NCBI GenBank assembly: GCA_017562135.1
Contig: QEYB01001586.1
Coordinates: forward strand, 1 to 64,000
Direction: 5' to 3'
Length of the DNA stretch: 64,000 bases
Source: Dipylidium caninum
Lineage: Eukaryota > Platyhelminthes > Cestoda > Cyclophyllidea > Dipylidiidae
The notes beneath the pieces are model-generated. The model saw only the letters and a program-made list of their open reading frames with translations. It was not told the DNA's origin and searched no databases. How positions within the stretch are numbered: position 1 is the stretch's first letter; each line of letters opens with the position of its first letter. The position numbers were made by a program, and so were the translations under genes. This document shows, piece by piece, positions 24,679-35,362 of this stretch.

Positions 24679-25335
24679 ATGCTTGGAGCAGAAAAGAACC
24701 TTTATTGTTGGGGAAGGAAGACTCTTTACGGCATCAATTCAGCAGTGCCTCATGGAGTTTCTCGGCGAGCATGTAATGCGGACAAAGCGTACATCAGGTC
24801 GAGCGAATATGAGAAGAAATGGTCGTTATTGCTCGGATTTGGTGATGTCACCATTAAAAATGCAAGCTTTATAGGCAAAAATATTATTACGGGTTATGGT
24901 GAAAGTAAGAAAGCAGTCTGCTGGCGTTCCACTTTAAAGGACTGGGGTGAATCCAAATGGCAGTACTTTGTAGGAGAGCTTGTGTTGCTTGAGGTCGACA
25001 CATTGCCGCATGTTGCGTTCATCTTTGGAGGATCTCGTTGGGATTCTACGGTACGACAAGCGCGATATTCTCCTAAACTGTATTCTGATGAGTCTACAGA
25101 ACTCGAAATCAAATCTTTGGGCCCCGAATGGGGGACACACCAATATGAAGTTGGCGGCTATTACACCAGTCACCAAATGAAGGCAAAGCGCAGCCAAAGA
25201 ATACAAGCACTTCGAACTAGCTTTCCGTCTACTTGTGTAAAAGCTGGATACGAGACAACGGAGGAAACGTTCGCTAGTGTCATTTTCACCCGAGCAGTGA
25301 ACCAGTACATTTTTTTCCTTATTTCATGGTTGTAG
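24679..25335 (+). CDS. Hypothetical 218-codon open frame
   Basis: This is the longest open frame in the window not caused by low complexity. It has ATG near 24679, TAG at 25333-25335, no signal peptide at the N terminus, a mixed soluble-looking composition, and a hydrophobic C-terminal stretch (YIFFLISWL) that could be a tail anchor. I recognise no domain, and nothing else in the window is similar. In a region of this size and base composition an open frame of this length could arise by chance (my rough estimate is a few percent), so it may be one exon of an unknown gene or no gene. Confidence 0.3.
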   Translation: MLGAEKNLYCWGRKTLYGINSAVPHGVSRRACNADKAYIRSSEYEKKWSLLLGFGDVTIKNASFIGKNIITGYGESKKAVCWRSTLKDWGESKWQYFVGELVLLEVDTLPHVAFIFGGSRWDSTVRQARYSPKLYSDESTELEIKSLGPEWGTHQYEVGGYYTSHQMKAKRSQRIQALRTSFPSTCVKAGYETTEETFASVIFTRAVNQYIFFLISWL

Positions 25336-25339
25336 CTCT

Positions 25340-26020
25340 GTCTAATTCCATCTGACGAGTTATATCGGGCTGTATCAATCCGAGAATGACAGAATTAAGA
25401 AAGGTTTCATTATTCCTCACTTGAATGCTAAATTTGCCTAGAATCACAATCAATGGCCGGTTCTGTTACCCTCGTTCCCGAGAAAAAATTAGACTTGCTC
25501 CGGAATTCTTCGATTGAAGGTTCGGTATTGATGAAACACAAGTTGTTCCAAACTGCTGAACAATTAAAGACGATATTTAACGTTCTAACGAACGTATAAT
25601 CAGATGTCCAGGATGCCTCCTAGGGAACCGAGGGCAGGGTGATTGATAGATTTCAAGTGTGGGCCACAATGGACTTCAAAATAGTGTCCATTTCTGCCTC
25701 GTTTGAACTTGGGATACAACAATACGATATTACCACAGTCGCTGCACAAGCAATGATGAAGACCGCCGTGTAATTCATTCCTGCGAACAACCCTACAATC
25801 TGAGCCAATTTTATTTACACGTGAAACAACGAATTTAGTCTGTCTTGTAACATGACTCCCTATGATTGGCGCCCTAAGGTAATTTTACTAGTTGAATTTC
25901 ACTTACCAAAACAATACCATTATCACAGTCCGGAAACGTTAACAAGGACGTGTTCTCAGTGAATTTACGTCGTTTGTGAGAAGGTAAGGGTAAAGTCATT
26001 TTCATGTTGGCAGCACATGT
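25340..26020. other. No supported gene
   Basis: A short match (GAGAATGACAGAATTA at about 25380; GAGAACGACAGAATTA at about 45421) hints at another decayed repeat, but no coding sequence is supported. Confidence 0.4.
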
Positions 26021-26029
26021 TGGCGGTCC

Positions 26030-26917
26030 GACATGCCTCCACACTTTTTGTCTTCACTAGCCCGGCGCATGGTCACGGCAATGTTGTGAATATCATCCCC
26101 AGATATAATCTAAAATGTGAATCAGTGAGCCTTACTTTCTGCAGTTACTAGCTATGCGCTTGATGACAGCAATCCAACTGTCAGCTTCAGATAGAACCTA
26201 ACGGAGGTGTTAATTTAAAGAAGAAGAAGAAAATATCCACTATTGGTGAGGGTACATGTAAACCATTCTTATATCTCCATTCCAGGCGACTGTCCTAAAG
26301 TGCATAATCTGAAGACAGGAGTGATCACTATTGCAAATTATCTTGTGGCTCGCATTTAAAATGCATTAATCTTCAAGTGGGCTCAAGAAGACATCACATT
26401 GGCGTCAGCTCGTGGGAAGGCATAATGGACATCCGGCTGTGCACCGATTGGAGCTTCAACCACCGTTTATAATTGCTTAGCAGTTGGCAATAACTTGCAT
26501 TTCAACTACACCGATCTTTCCTCTGTGGGATTTATGCATGTTTGCACATTAGCTACCGAGCACCCCGAATCGTTCCACGCTGAATTTAAGGGAATTCACT
26601 CTAGTTCACATCCGAATGCCCCGATTCAAAATGTCTTTCATTTATTTGTTAAAATATTATTAAGTCTTAGAATAGAGGAAGCTTATTCCATTTACATTTT
26701 GGCAGTACGTCTTCGTTTAAAGCGACGGGACGATTTTTTCATTCAATTCACGAGTGTGTCTTTTGGTGAACCAGATGTCACCGCCATGCATAGTTTACTT
26801 CCTTATGTTGAAGGACACCTTCAAAAGGCGGTAGTAAGTGAATTGCGGAAGATTCTTCTAAAGACATCGTGTCGCGTTCAAAATTATGAAATATGCTCTA
26901 GTTTTGTTTCCGTATAA
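26030..26917 (+). pseudogene. B-family pseudogene B5
   Basis: Exon 2 (26286-26535) has the standard 250-nt length and reads DCPKVHNLKTGVITIANYLV, with the family cysteines and NCLAVGNNLHFNYTDLS. Two in-frame stops occur (26357-26359 and 26423-26425), and its donor no longer reads GT. Exon 3 (26671-26917) is completely open: acceptor CTTAG, RIEEAYSIY, then ILLKTSCRVQ and a stop at 26917, with AATAAA directly after it. Exon 1 is reduced to fragments near 26030-26130. An old gene with a well-preserved last exon. Confidence 0.78.
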
Positions 26918-26999
26918 AGAATAAATGAATTGTAATGCACATAAGATCTTGGTCGCTGCGGATCCTTCCTTTTAGCTCTTCATGTGTTTATCGCAAGCA

Positions 27000-27340
27000 C
27001 AGACAGTCATAGTGATTGAACATTCTTCTGCAGGGATGCATTAGAATGTCGTATGAACGGTAATAGCACTGTGCCGTCTTTCTCAAAGTGGAAACATTTG
27101 CCCAACTCCCTGCCTCAGTCAGACATATGGGCGCGGGTGAGGCAGCGCGTGAGGAATTTGGAGAATGCACAGTCCAGCCACAGACCATGTACCACGTGGG
27201 CGTTAATTTCGCAGGTGCGCCACTTGCCGCAGGAGTTCCTTTCAGTTCTCCAAACAACTGTGATGGTCTGTTTAATGATAACAGGGCCGAGTACAGAACC
27301 ACTTTAGCTGAGCTCCCAACACTAAAGCTGAATTAACGTA
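27000..27340 (+). pseudogene. C-block copy C4
   Basis: CTGCCTCAGTCAGACATATG, then GAATGCACAGTCCAGCCACA and a distal NNCDGLFNDNRAEYRT reading, correspond to the same three landmarks in C1, C2 and C6. Two overlapping frames (27053-27307 and 27088-27336) are open, but the reading switches between landmarks, indicating an indel. It lies about 100 bases after the end of B5. Confidence 0.4.
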
Positions 27341-28185
27341 GCATAGTTGCTTTTCAGGTGTACTGGTTAATAAAGAGTAGATTGGTGGTGAAAGGTAAGG
27401 TTTCCAGAATGTTCATATCAGAAATCGCCGAACTCCTTTCCTGGTCAGCTGTCTTTAAGTTATTCACATGCTGACATTATTTCTCCGAATTGAGCTATAC
27501 GTTAAATTTAGAAAGCTCATGGTATCTTGACCCTCCGCGTTCACAATACCCTTTTCGCGGTGAATTTTTCGCAGATCATCCAATTCTCATCACCATTTAT
27601 CATCTGGCTCATGAAAGACTCGATTTTGTTCCGCGAACGTAGAAATGTGCAAATGACGACACAAACTAATTTTTCTGAATTCATTCATGTGAAACTCATC
27701 TTGAATTCCAAGCCTATCACTTGAATATGGTGGAAAGGGTATGTTAAGGCGAATTAGGCCTTCCTGCGCTCTCCAATTTTGTCAGAATAAGACCTTGACG
27801 AAACAGTGCTTTAATAACATCATCGTCGATGAAAGGTGGTCGCCCAGCATGTGGCTTACCAGAATGCACGCAATCACCTGCTTCAAATTTTCCGAACCAC
27901 CTTCTACATATCTCGTGAAAAACTGTACCTTCACCAAACGCCTTAATTTAATTTCGACATGCTCCTGTTGAAATTTATATAAATACAGGGGCGTAAACAA
28001 ACTTCATCAGCAGTCACGCGTATTATATCGCTTTACACTCTAGACTAAAGTAAATCAGCTTTATTTTGCTAATTTTCTATGTCAGTATACACATTAGGCG
28101 ATAAAATTAGAGTTCCGAACGTGTGAAAAATAATCATTTAATACGTGTTAAAATAATTTTCCTCGTTACCGAAATGACTTTGCGG
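27341..28185. other. No supported gene
   Basis: The only open frames are short and mutually overlapping, without starts in good context or paralogues. Confidence 0.45.
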
Positions 28186-28189
28186 TAGA

Positions 28190-28810
28190 CTTTATATATT
28201 TAGCTTCAGATACAGCCTAACACGTGAGTTAGTGAGATAAGGAACTTGCGCAGCAGAAGAGAAGGGAAAGCAATAAACGGATAAAAAATTAACCGTAGTA
28301 GTAGTTTTGATCGTAGTTTCAAATTGTTGTCGTGTCTTCATTTCAGAAAAAATCACTTTGAATTCGATTCTTGATAAGGCAACTTGACCATCCGAATGCA
28401 CATCTATTCGAAGGTCAGGCGTCGTCTTTAATTGCCTTACGGTTGGGAATAACCTGCATTCCAACTATGCTGACATTTCAAATGCGTTCTCAACGTTATG
28501 CTTTTAGTAGATTCAGAGAATGAACTTTATTTAGCGTCCGAAAGCACTGGTGAAACATGTGCCCTGAGTGCTATGTTAGCAAATGCGTTTGTCATCTTCT
28601 ATTGGTCATTTAAACTTTTTTTAACACGGCGAACGATTCGAGCATTCGATTGATGATTTTGCCTTTTGTCAGTCCAGATGTCATTGCCAAGCATATTTTA
28701 CTTCCGTATACAAAAGAAAAAGTTAACTGATTATGGCCAGTGGATTATGAGAGATTTATTCAGAGGCAACCTGTCGCGTGCAGAAATAGAAGATATGCTC
28801 CGACGTTACT
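28190..28810 (+). pseudogene. B-family pseudogene B6
   Basis: An exon-1 tail (AGCTTCAGATACAGCCTAAC, then GTGAGT), the second half of exon 2 (from ATCACTTTGAATTCGATTCT to TTTAATTGCCTTACGGTTGG and AATAACCTGCATTCC) and a damaged exon 3 (GATGTCATTGCCAAGCATAT, then CGCGTGCAGAAATAG) are in the right order. The front of exon 2 is deleted, and stops interrupt both exons. Confidence 0.65.
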
Positions 28811-28979
28811 TCTCTATGAAGGATGGTTGGATTTATTGTCCATGAGTGCCTGACTACTGGTGAGACCTTGTTTCTGCCCTTTTTTTGTCTTACCACTTTG
28901 TGGTGTTATCCTACTAATTGATCTCTTTTTGCAGAAAGATAATGGCAGTATGTCCAACCGCAGCTTGTCGGATATGGGT

Positions 28980-29240
28980 CAACAGAACCATTGGTTGAAT
29001 TGGCCCCACAATAAGTCAGTAATGGGAAGATATTAGCCGACAACTATGATGCATTAGACCGTTGCGATAGTGGTAGTAGCACAGGGGTCTTGTCTGAAGC
29101 GATGCCATCTCCATATCCCCCGTGCCTGCGTCAACATCGTTTGGGAAAATTGGACATGGCACAGGCCCCAAACCACGTGCCACTTCTTTTAACTTCACCA
29201 TATGACTCCGATGATTAGTTTCACAGATCATTCAATACTG
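28980..29240 (+). pseudogene. C-block copy C7
   Basis: TTGGACATGGCACAGGCCCC and TTCACCATATGACTCCGATG correspond to landmarks in C4 and C6. Heavily decayed; it is placed directly after B6, as the unit predicts. Confidence 0.35.
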
Positions 29241-29599
29241 ACAATGCATTAATCCAGTAGAGTATTTCCACTTCCGTCAATTAAGTAAAAGTAGATGGCG
29301 TGATAGGAGTTGAGATGCACATTTAGTTAATTGTCTCTGTCTTCCCCATAGATGACCAGTTAGCAGTGATACAGGATTTGAACGCCCGAATAGAGAAGTG
29401 GATAGAAATGTGAAGCGACTAGTGGCAAAAATTCAACTTTGGGTAATTTAATTTTTCTTTTGGCATATACAGGAAGGAAGGTAAAGTCAAGCGAAGGAGT
29501 TGCTCAAATAATTGAAAGTTCACGCCTTGAAAATTGAATTCTGAGCTGCTAGTTGGACGAACCTGCCAAATGAGCAACGATATAAGAGATAGGAAGTGT

Positions 29600-30060
29600 G
29601 CTGGGAGCACCACATGCCTCAAGGTGTAAATTGGAACTCTTACACCGGGCAGTCTGCCCGCTCCATGGAAGTTGAGATCTGCGTCAAACCTCATCTGGCA
29701 AGTAAGTCGTTTTAATAATAAAAAAAGTTATTTTCCCAGGGGCCGAGATAACTGGAAGGAAGTAATTGATGGAAGATTAGTAGCAGCAGTAAGGACAGAG
29801 GTAAATCCTTTCTGTTTCTCCATTTCAGAAAGCCGTTCTTAAGCAGATAACATGACAGCAGAAGAGCGTATCATTGTAAATTACCTTGCGGCCCGTGCTT
29901 GCAACAAATTAACCTTCCCGTGGCCTCACAGAGAGGTTGCCTGGAAATCTGCTCTTGAGGTGGCATAATGGACAACCAATAGTGAAGCCATTGGAGCGTC
30001 AAGGATCCTCTTTAAATGCCTTGCAGTTGAGGATATCTAGCATTTCAACTAAGCCAGAAT
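29600..30060 (+). pseudogene. B-family pseudogene B7
   Basis: Promoter trace (ACATGCCTCAAGGTGTAAAT, compare ACATGCTCCAAGGTATAAAT in B8), acceptor CTCCATTTCAG at 29829, then an exon-2 relic containing ATTGTAAATTACCTTGCGGC, CGTGCTTGCAACAAATTAAC and GCATAATGGACAACC with stops. A last-exon match is not clear. Confidence 0.6.
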
Positions 30061-30179
30061 TTCATGTGAACAGTTTAGGAAGGCTTGGTTTTTTGTTTTG
30101 TCTAAGGAAAAAGTCGACGACTAACAGCCATTGGTAACGAGAGAAATACCATGAGTCGACGCATCTAAAGCCAGAGATT

Positions 30180-31005
30180 AAGTGACAGCCGTTCTCATCT
30201 GTGACTCCAAATTTGAAGGAATCAATTTCGACCTCGAAACGATATTCGAAGTACGCTTAGTATTGCCTGCAAAGAACGTGACTGCAGATGAGGATAGCAA
30301 TCCTGTCAATTGGCCTATATGGAATAGGTAATTGGTAAATACCTGCGAAAGTAGAAAGGTTATAATGCAGAAATAAGTAAAGGGAAAAGAACTTGCGTCC
30401 AGCATGCCCTTATGCACACCATAAATCCTCATTTCCACAAAGAGGTAGAAGTGACGCATACAGTCTGTTCCCTGTATACGACAGAATGACTTGAGGAGAA
30501 TCACCCGAACTGTTCTCCATGCCTCCCTCTTAACTTCCTCCGCAACATAAAAAATAGAAGTAGGCTTGACAGTGACAGATGTAGTGCCCAAAGTTGAGCC
30601 CTTGGAGTTCTGCCGAATGAGACAAAGATTGACCGTAAAAGATGGGGAAGTGAGCTTTCCATTTGTTGTAGTTATAGTAAATTACACAAACATAAACCGG
30701 ATATGTTTAACAACTCACGCAGACGCTGAGTAGAGTATATGCGTAGCAACAAATGTATAAAGCCTCCTCGAAAAATGCAGAGCACAAACTAGTATAGTCA
30801 AAATGCCAATTTTCCTCAATTATGGAACACTTACAGATGGTTTTTGATGTTCAAAGCGGTGCGCAATCGAATGTTTGAGGCACTTTCCCACAATCCGATT
30901 TAAGTCACATGAAGTTGCTCTAATATTAGTGCATTGTAAGTGTCAGACAAGTGGTAGCTTATAATGGCGTTTATTTCTGTTGTCAAATTATGTACCGCTG
31001 CCCTT
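30180..31005 (-). pseudogene. B-family pseudogene B10 (minus strand)
   Basis: On the minus strand, exon 2 (about 31005-30760) reads GCAGCGGTACATAATTTGAC, then GAAATAAACGCCATTATAAG, close to B9 (CCGCAGTACAGAATTTACCG). Exon 3 (about 30655-30400) reads EEVKREAW... and ILLKSFCRIQG, close to B9's GILERTSCRIQG. Frames are broken in exon 2 and at the front of exon 3. It lies directly downstream of peptide gene P1 on the same strand. A sequence like P2's outer flank (GCTAAATATTGGC) sits at the junction, so peptide gene plus B gene seem to have been duplicated together. Confidence 0.7.
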
Positions 31006-31218
31006 TGAACAACAAGTGCCAATATTTAGCAAGTCCTCGTGTCAGTTTTAGCCATCACACGTTACCACGGAAAGGGCACCGGAAGGGAACAGAAGGAGTC
31101 AGACAAATAACTCTCAATTCTATTTTAACGAAAAGGCGATTTGGAGGGCGTTGAAGTGAAATTGGTGTGGAAGAGGGAGGGGATGTGATAAGGGTTGGTG
31201 AGGAGTGAAGACAAGTAG

Positions 31219-31713
31219 TTAGCGAGGCCACGAGTTGGGATGTCTGGGAGGTGGCCTGCAAGTGGGGAAGCAGATGCGTCTGGGCCTTCTGAAGACTCGT
31301 CGAAGGGCCCTGCTGATCCTGCGTCGGAAGCTACCCCATCCAGCTGGCATGAGGACAGCATTGGCGGCATTTGATCCCCCGCGGCTCTCGAGGCCACCGT
31401 CTGCAATCGCCATTTGGGCCACTTCATCGCCTTCGTCTAAACCTTCACCTTCACCTTCACTTTCACCTTCACCTGCGTCCAGTAATTCAGCCTCACTCTC
31501 ACCTACGACTTCGGGCTGGACTTTAAACTCATGGCCATCGCCTCCTTCATGGACGATGTCACCACTCAGAGGGTCAGTCACACCGAAGAGATCTGTCTCC
31601 AACTTTCCCGCTACGTCGCCAGACACCACCACTGCAGCGTTGTTAACGCGCACCAGTTGAGCAGACAATGTGAAGAGTAGAAGAACGCAGACGGGAACGA
31701 GACGAGATTGCAT
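31219..31713 (-). CDS. Cationic Arg-rich secreted peptide precursor P1
   Basis: 164 residues, no intron in the coding part. Residues 1-26 form a signal peptide (MQSRLVPVCVLLLFTLSAQL...). Residues 27-124 are a strongly acidic propiece with a GE/SEGEGEG run. Residues 125-164 are the likely mature peptide: it starts GWGSFRRRISRALRRVFRR, an amphipathic helix-like stretch, then a small Cys loop (CFPTC) and a Pro/Arg tail. The 40 residues hold 13 Arg and no Asp or Glu. An acidic propiece balancing a cationic C terminus is the usual plan of antimicrobial-peptide precursors, and a GWG-like start is seen in several helical antimicrobial peptides; activity is inferred. The cleavage point before GWG is a guess, with no dibasic site there. 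It differs from P2 by Gly for Asp in the propiece. Confidence 0.85.
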   Translation of the reverse strand: MQSRLVPVCVLLLFTLSAQLVRVNNAAVVVSGDVAGKLETDLFGVTDPLSGDIVHEGGDGHEFKVQPEVVGESEAELLDAGEGESEGEGEGLDEGDEVAQMAIADGGLESRGGSNAANAVLMPAGWGSFRRRISRALRRVFRRPRRICFPTCRPPPRHPNSWPR

Positions 31714-31776
31714 GATGTGCTCGTGTTATATCCACTACCACTTTACGATGCTCTGTCCTCCACCTCCATTGCGGGG

Positions 31777-31789
31777 TATATATATATAT
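31777..31789 (-). promoter_or_regulatory. (TA)n TATA element of P1
   Basis: An alternating TA run (13 bases) ends about 64 bases upstream of the P1 start on the minus strand, followed by CCCCGCAATGG. The same element in P2 is one TA unit longer. The position suits a TATA box. Confidence 0.5.
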
Positions 31790-31889
31790 GCGAACTGGAT
31801 GTTTGTTTATCTGTTGACAATAGGACTTTCCTAGTGGGCGTTTGTGATTTGTGTGAGAATTCAACTTCTATTGAAATCATTCGTGTTGG

Positions 31890-33770
31890 TGAAGACCAAC
31901 ACCCACACATTGGCGTTGTCGGATCTTGAGGATGCCATGTCTTATTTTACTTATGTACATAAAATATATCAAGTTGTATTGCGCTTTGCGTTGCTCCCCT
32001 TGCCATTATATTTGACGCAAAAAAGAATCTGACTGGCGTCCCCATCCTCATTGCCTTCATCACACCTCCTAGGCTTATCCGAAGATTGTCCTGATACAGT
32101 GCGGTCTCATGGACACATCCTGCATCCAAATACACACACACACACAAATCATAATCTCAACGCCATTGAAACATTCTCTCTTCAGCATATTTACTCAACT
32201 CTCTTCTGCATCGCGTTCCTCCCCTCTTCCCTCTCGCGGCTCTCACACGTATCAGGTATTTTATGGCGTGTTACTCCAGATTGAATGACTGTGTTGTTGA
32301 ATCTTCTGTGAAAATCGGCAAAGCTGCACCAGTTTGTCATTTGTAGCAATTGGATTACCTGTAACTCCTAACCGGCATAAATTCAATAACGTACACCGCC
32401 TCTCCATCCTCTTCTGCTCTCTGCGAGCCTCACCTTTCTCTGCTAATGTAACCGCCAATTCGTAGGCATATCACATGTGTGAGACGTAGGCCTAGGCCTG
32501 TTTGCGACTTGACAGTACGACTTGCTCTGCTTCGTGACCGTCTCCGACATGAACCACTGTTGAGGAGCAATGTCATAAGTGTCATCCACATGCTTGAGAC
32601 TAAGTTGTTTCGTTGCACTCTTATCACCCACATCGCGGCATCTGCCCTCTTCTGTCGAATTTGCTGCATAAAGAATGCCGCGTCGCCTAATCCAACTAAT
32701 TCCCTCCCCATCCTCTACACCTCTTTTAACTGCTGTCCAAATATATTTGCTTCCGTCAGCAAAATTAATGCTTTATTCACCTTCCTTACGGTGGTAATTC
32801 GAGTCTGTCTTCCTCCAAGTTTGACATGCAGTGAGCACCACTTGACCAGGTGACTAACTGTCAGTTTAACTTCCTCATGCGATCAACTTCATGTTCATCT
32901 GCTGTCATGCGCTTAAAGGAGCTGCTTTGCAAAACTCGTACATTTGCCTATAATTTGACCAACTTCTTTCTATTGGCTGTCACAAAGATGTGTCACAATC
33001 CTAAGAGGGTAACAGGTTCCCCACAATCGCGCCTTTGTTTCTCATGTCCTCTCTTTCGGTTGGCGAGTACAATCATTATTAGTGAATGTGGAGGGAGACG
33101 GTAAAATTGCATGTGGAATCAGATGCGTTGGGCGGTCAAAAGAAAGTTACAAGGTGATACCAGTCGAAAGATTAACCAGGACCGTTCAGAAATGTGTGCA
33201 TTTTGCAACAAGCACGGTTCCACGTTTGAGAGGATCTCATTGTTCGCATATGTCAAGTAGGTAGATGAACTGTGTCAGACAGGAGGCCAGTCTCGCTGCT
33301 GTAAACGATTACTGAACCTAACTCATGGCTCTCTTATCCAATTTCCCACCTATCGACTCTAAATCGGTGCTCCATTTTTCGGATTGTTTCCACATTTCTG
33401 TGCTCTCTACCCCACACGGTTGAGTCTGCGGAAGAGAATGGTGTGCTAGAATTGAATGACTGAATCAGTAATTGGGCGTCGGTGTCGACAGAAAACTTTC
33501 TCTGATTGTCGTCCAACATTTGATTGGACAGGTCATGCTTTGCGTGTCGCAAATGTAACTTTGTTGTCTCCACCTGCAACAACATTTCGAGCAGTCAGAT
33601 CGAAACCGAGTTATAGGGGTTTTCGTGTAGCAGCCAAAATGGTGTGGATGTGGTCTCCTATTTATTGACATGTGGGCAACACGGACGAATATCGAACACA
33701 TCATCATAGCCGATTTACGCACCAATCAATGTCAATGGAATGGGATCTAGAGATGCAGAGAAGGAGTGAG
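31890..33770. other. Spacer of inverted repeat; no supported gene
   Basis: Contains repeat F copy 1 (32150-32350), a short CA run at 32135-32147, and unconvincing open frames on both strands. No promoter with signal-peptide exon is seen. Confidence 0.45.
32150..32350 (+). repeat. Repeat F, copy 1 (partner 38870-39025)
   Basis: CTTCAGCATATTTACTCAAC, then TCTCTTCTGCATCGCGTTCC and GTGTTACTCCAGATTG, correspond to GTTCAGCAGATATACTCGCT, TCTCTTCTGCATTGACTTCC and GTGTTATTCCAGAGTT near 38.9 kb. Both copies can be read as a hydrophobic peptide (YSTLFCIAFLPSS; YSLLFCIDFLPSP). Coding status is uncertain. Confidence 0.5.
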
Positions 33771-33779
33771 GCGCAGACA

Positions 33780-33967
33780 CATGATTTCATTTTTGACGGA
33801 AGAGCGATTGAGAGGGCGTAGAAGTGAAGTTGGTGTGGGAGAGGGAGGGGATGTGATAAGGGTTGGTGAGGAGTGAAGACAAGTAGTTAGCGAGGCCACG
33901 AGTTGGGATGTCTGGGAGGTGGCCTGCAAGTGGGGAAGCAGATGCGTCTGGGCCATTTGAAGACTCG
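33780..33967 (-). pseudogene. Truncated copy of peptide gene P (3' part)
   Basis: The minus strand repeats the P1 3' flank and the last 26 codons, through RVFKWPRRICFPTCRPPPRH to the same stop, with Lys-Trp replacing Arg-Arg of P1. Homology ends abruptly after GAAGACTCG at 33967, so signal peptide, propiece and the first part of the mature helix are absent. No promoter; not expected to be functional. Confidence 0.9.
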
Positions 33968-34731
33968 GTACAACTAACTAACTGGTTTGGTTAGTTATTT
34001 AGTTTGTTTGTCGGCCAGGTGCATTTATCTTCAGTATTTCACTCAATTATCTCCATTAGTGTTATTCGAGTGGCAGTGAAATGGCCTGGCAGCTCCTTCA
34101 TTTTGCCAGAATAGCACGCCAAGTTTAAAGTTCACCACTAGTTTTCATCGGCTTGTCTGTGTCAGCTGCTTTCCGACGCTGAAAATCTTCATCAGCGAAT
34201 GAATAGAAGCCCTCTTCAGCGAATAGAGCATAGAAATAAAAGGGCGATGTGCAAGTGCAGATTAATCCCTCCTCTCTCTCTCTTCCCCTACTGCCTTCAT
34301 ATCTTTTACCTTTAGCGGCGCCAAATCCAGCGATGAGGTAGCAATGATCGTAGAAGATATACACATGTAGCCTCCAGCACTGCTAGACTTCACAATTTGC
34401 AACATCAAGCATATTTCCCAATATGTTTACCAGTAAATGCTGCTGGATGCTAGCCAGCTCTCTTTCTTTGGGGTGGTAGTAGTGGGCAGTTAGTGGTGGA
34501 GTGTTGTTAAAGGGGAAACACGGTTACGGCCAAGCAAGATAAATTATGTCGTCCTGATCGCCCATTTTCAGCCAAATGAACACAATTTGGAATATGTAAC
34601 AAGTCCTAACAACGGTTGTACGCAGCTCACGTTGTCAACGGAATCGAATGGGTCAATGTGCCAATAGTGTGAGAAGTGAGCAAAAGCATTTATTTCATCC
34701 AAAAAAGTGCAAATAATTAGACACTGAGATA
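33968..34731. other. No supported gene
   Basis: Lies between two truncated P copies. A minus-strand frame at 34125-34364 has no recognisable feature. Nothing else seen. Confidence 0.45.
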
Positions 34732-34912
34732 AATGTGGTGTGGAAGAGGGGGTATATGTAGAGAATGGGTGAGAAGCAAAGCCAAGTAGTTAGCGAGGCC
34801 ACGAGTTGGGATGTCTGGGAGGTTGCCTGCGAGTGGGGAAGCAAATGCGTCGGGGCCATCTGAAGACTCGTCGAAAGGCCTTGCTGATCCTGTGCCGGAA
34901 GCTACCCCATCC
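34732..34912 (-). pseudogene. Truncated copy of peptide gene P (mature domain only)
   Basis: On the minus strand this copy holds the complete mature domain and stop, and it begins at the GlyTrpGly codons (GGATGGGGTAGC); upstream sequence is unrelated. Compared with P1 the second Cys is Arg (CFPTR), His and Lys replace two residues of the helix, and one Arg is Trp. The open frame continues upstream to 34995 without a signal peptide. Loss of the disulfide partner and of the secretion signal marks it as a relic, though its break coincides with the domain boundary. Confidence 0.88.
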
Positions 34913-35284
34913 ATCAATTGATTACCAGCTGCTTTCAAAATGCATTGTCTGCGAACTGCAAACCGATTCGCATTGTGAAATAGGAGCCATTGCACTCATT
35001 CACGGCGATGCCATTTAGTTAGTGACAATGAGTGCTCTGGTCAGACTCCTAATCCACCATAATTACAGGCAAGTGTGTCAACGCCAGGTGTGTCACTCTA
35101 ACTGATGTATTTTGTATACTTCAATTGAATAGTTTGTTGCTTACCTTAGACGTGACACCGCCGGTGTGTGGGTGTTGGACTACAACAACACGCGTGATTT
35201 CAATAGAAGTTGAATTCTCACACAAATCACAAACGCCCACTAGGAAAGTCCTATTGTCAACAGATAAACAAACATCCAGTTCGC

Positions 35285-35299
35285 ATATATATATATATA
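35285..35299 (+). promoter_or_regulatory. (TA)n TATA element of P2
   Basis: A 15-base alternating TA run ends 64 bases before the P2 start codon and is followed by CCCCGCAATGG. It is one TA unit longer than in P1. Another weak candidate, GATATAAC at 35344-35351, is too near the ATG. Confidence 0.5.
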
Positions 35300-35362
35300 C
35301 CCCGCAATGGAGGTGGAGGACAGAGCATCATAAAGTGGTAGTGGATATAACACGAGCACATC

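Larger units (their letters stand above)
31068..31880 (-). repeat. Inverted repeat, left arm (partner 35195-36007)
   Basis: About 813 bases are nearly identical, in opposite orientation, to 35195-36007. Reading both arms I find only a Gly/Asp codon difference, one extra TA unit, one promoter-region base and a small change in the 3' flank (CTCCTCACCAACCC against CTCCTCATAACCC). Similarity falls to roughly four in five bases just outside both ends and fades further on. Confidence 0.95.

Noticed and set aside
31235..31660. 141-codon plus-strand frame opposite P1, and its twin 35416-35841 on the minus strand
   Set aside because: It is the antisense shadow of the P coding sequence. The P frame has a signal peptide, an acidic propiece and a cationic end, while the shadow is Ser/Pro-rich without a signal.
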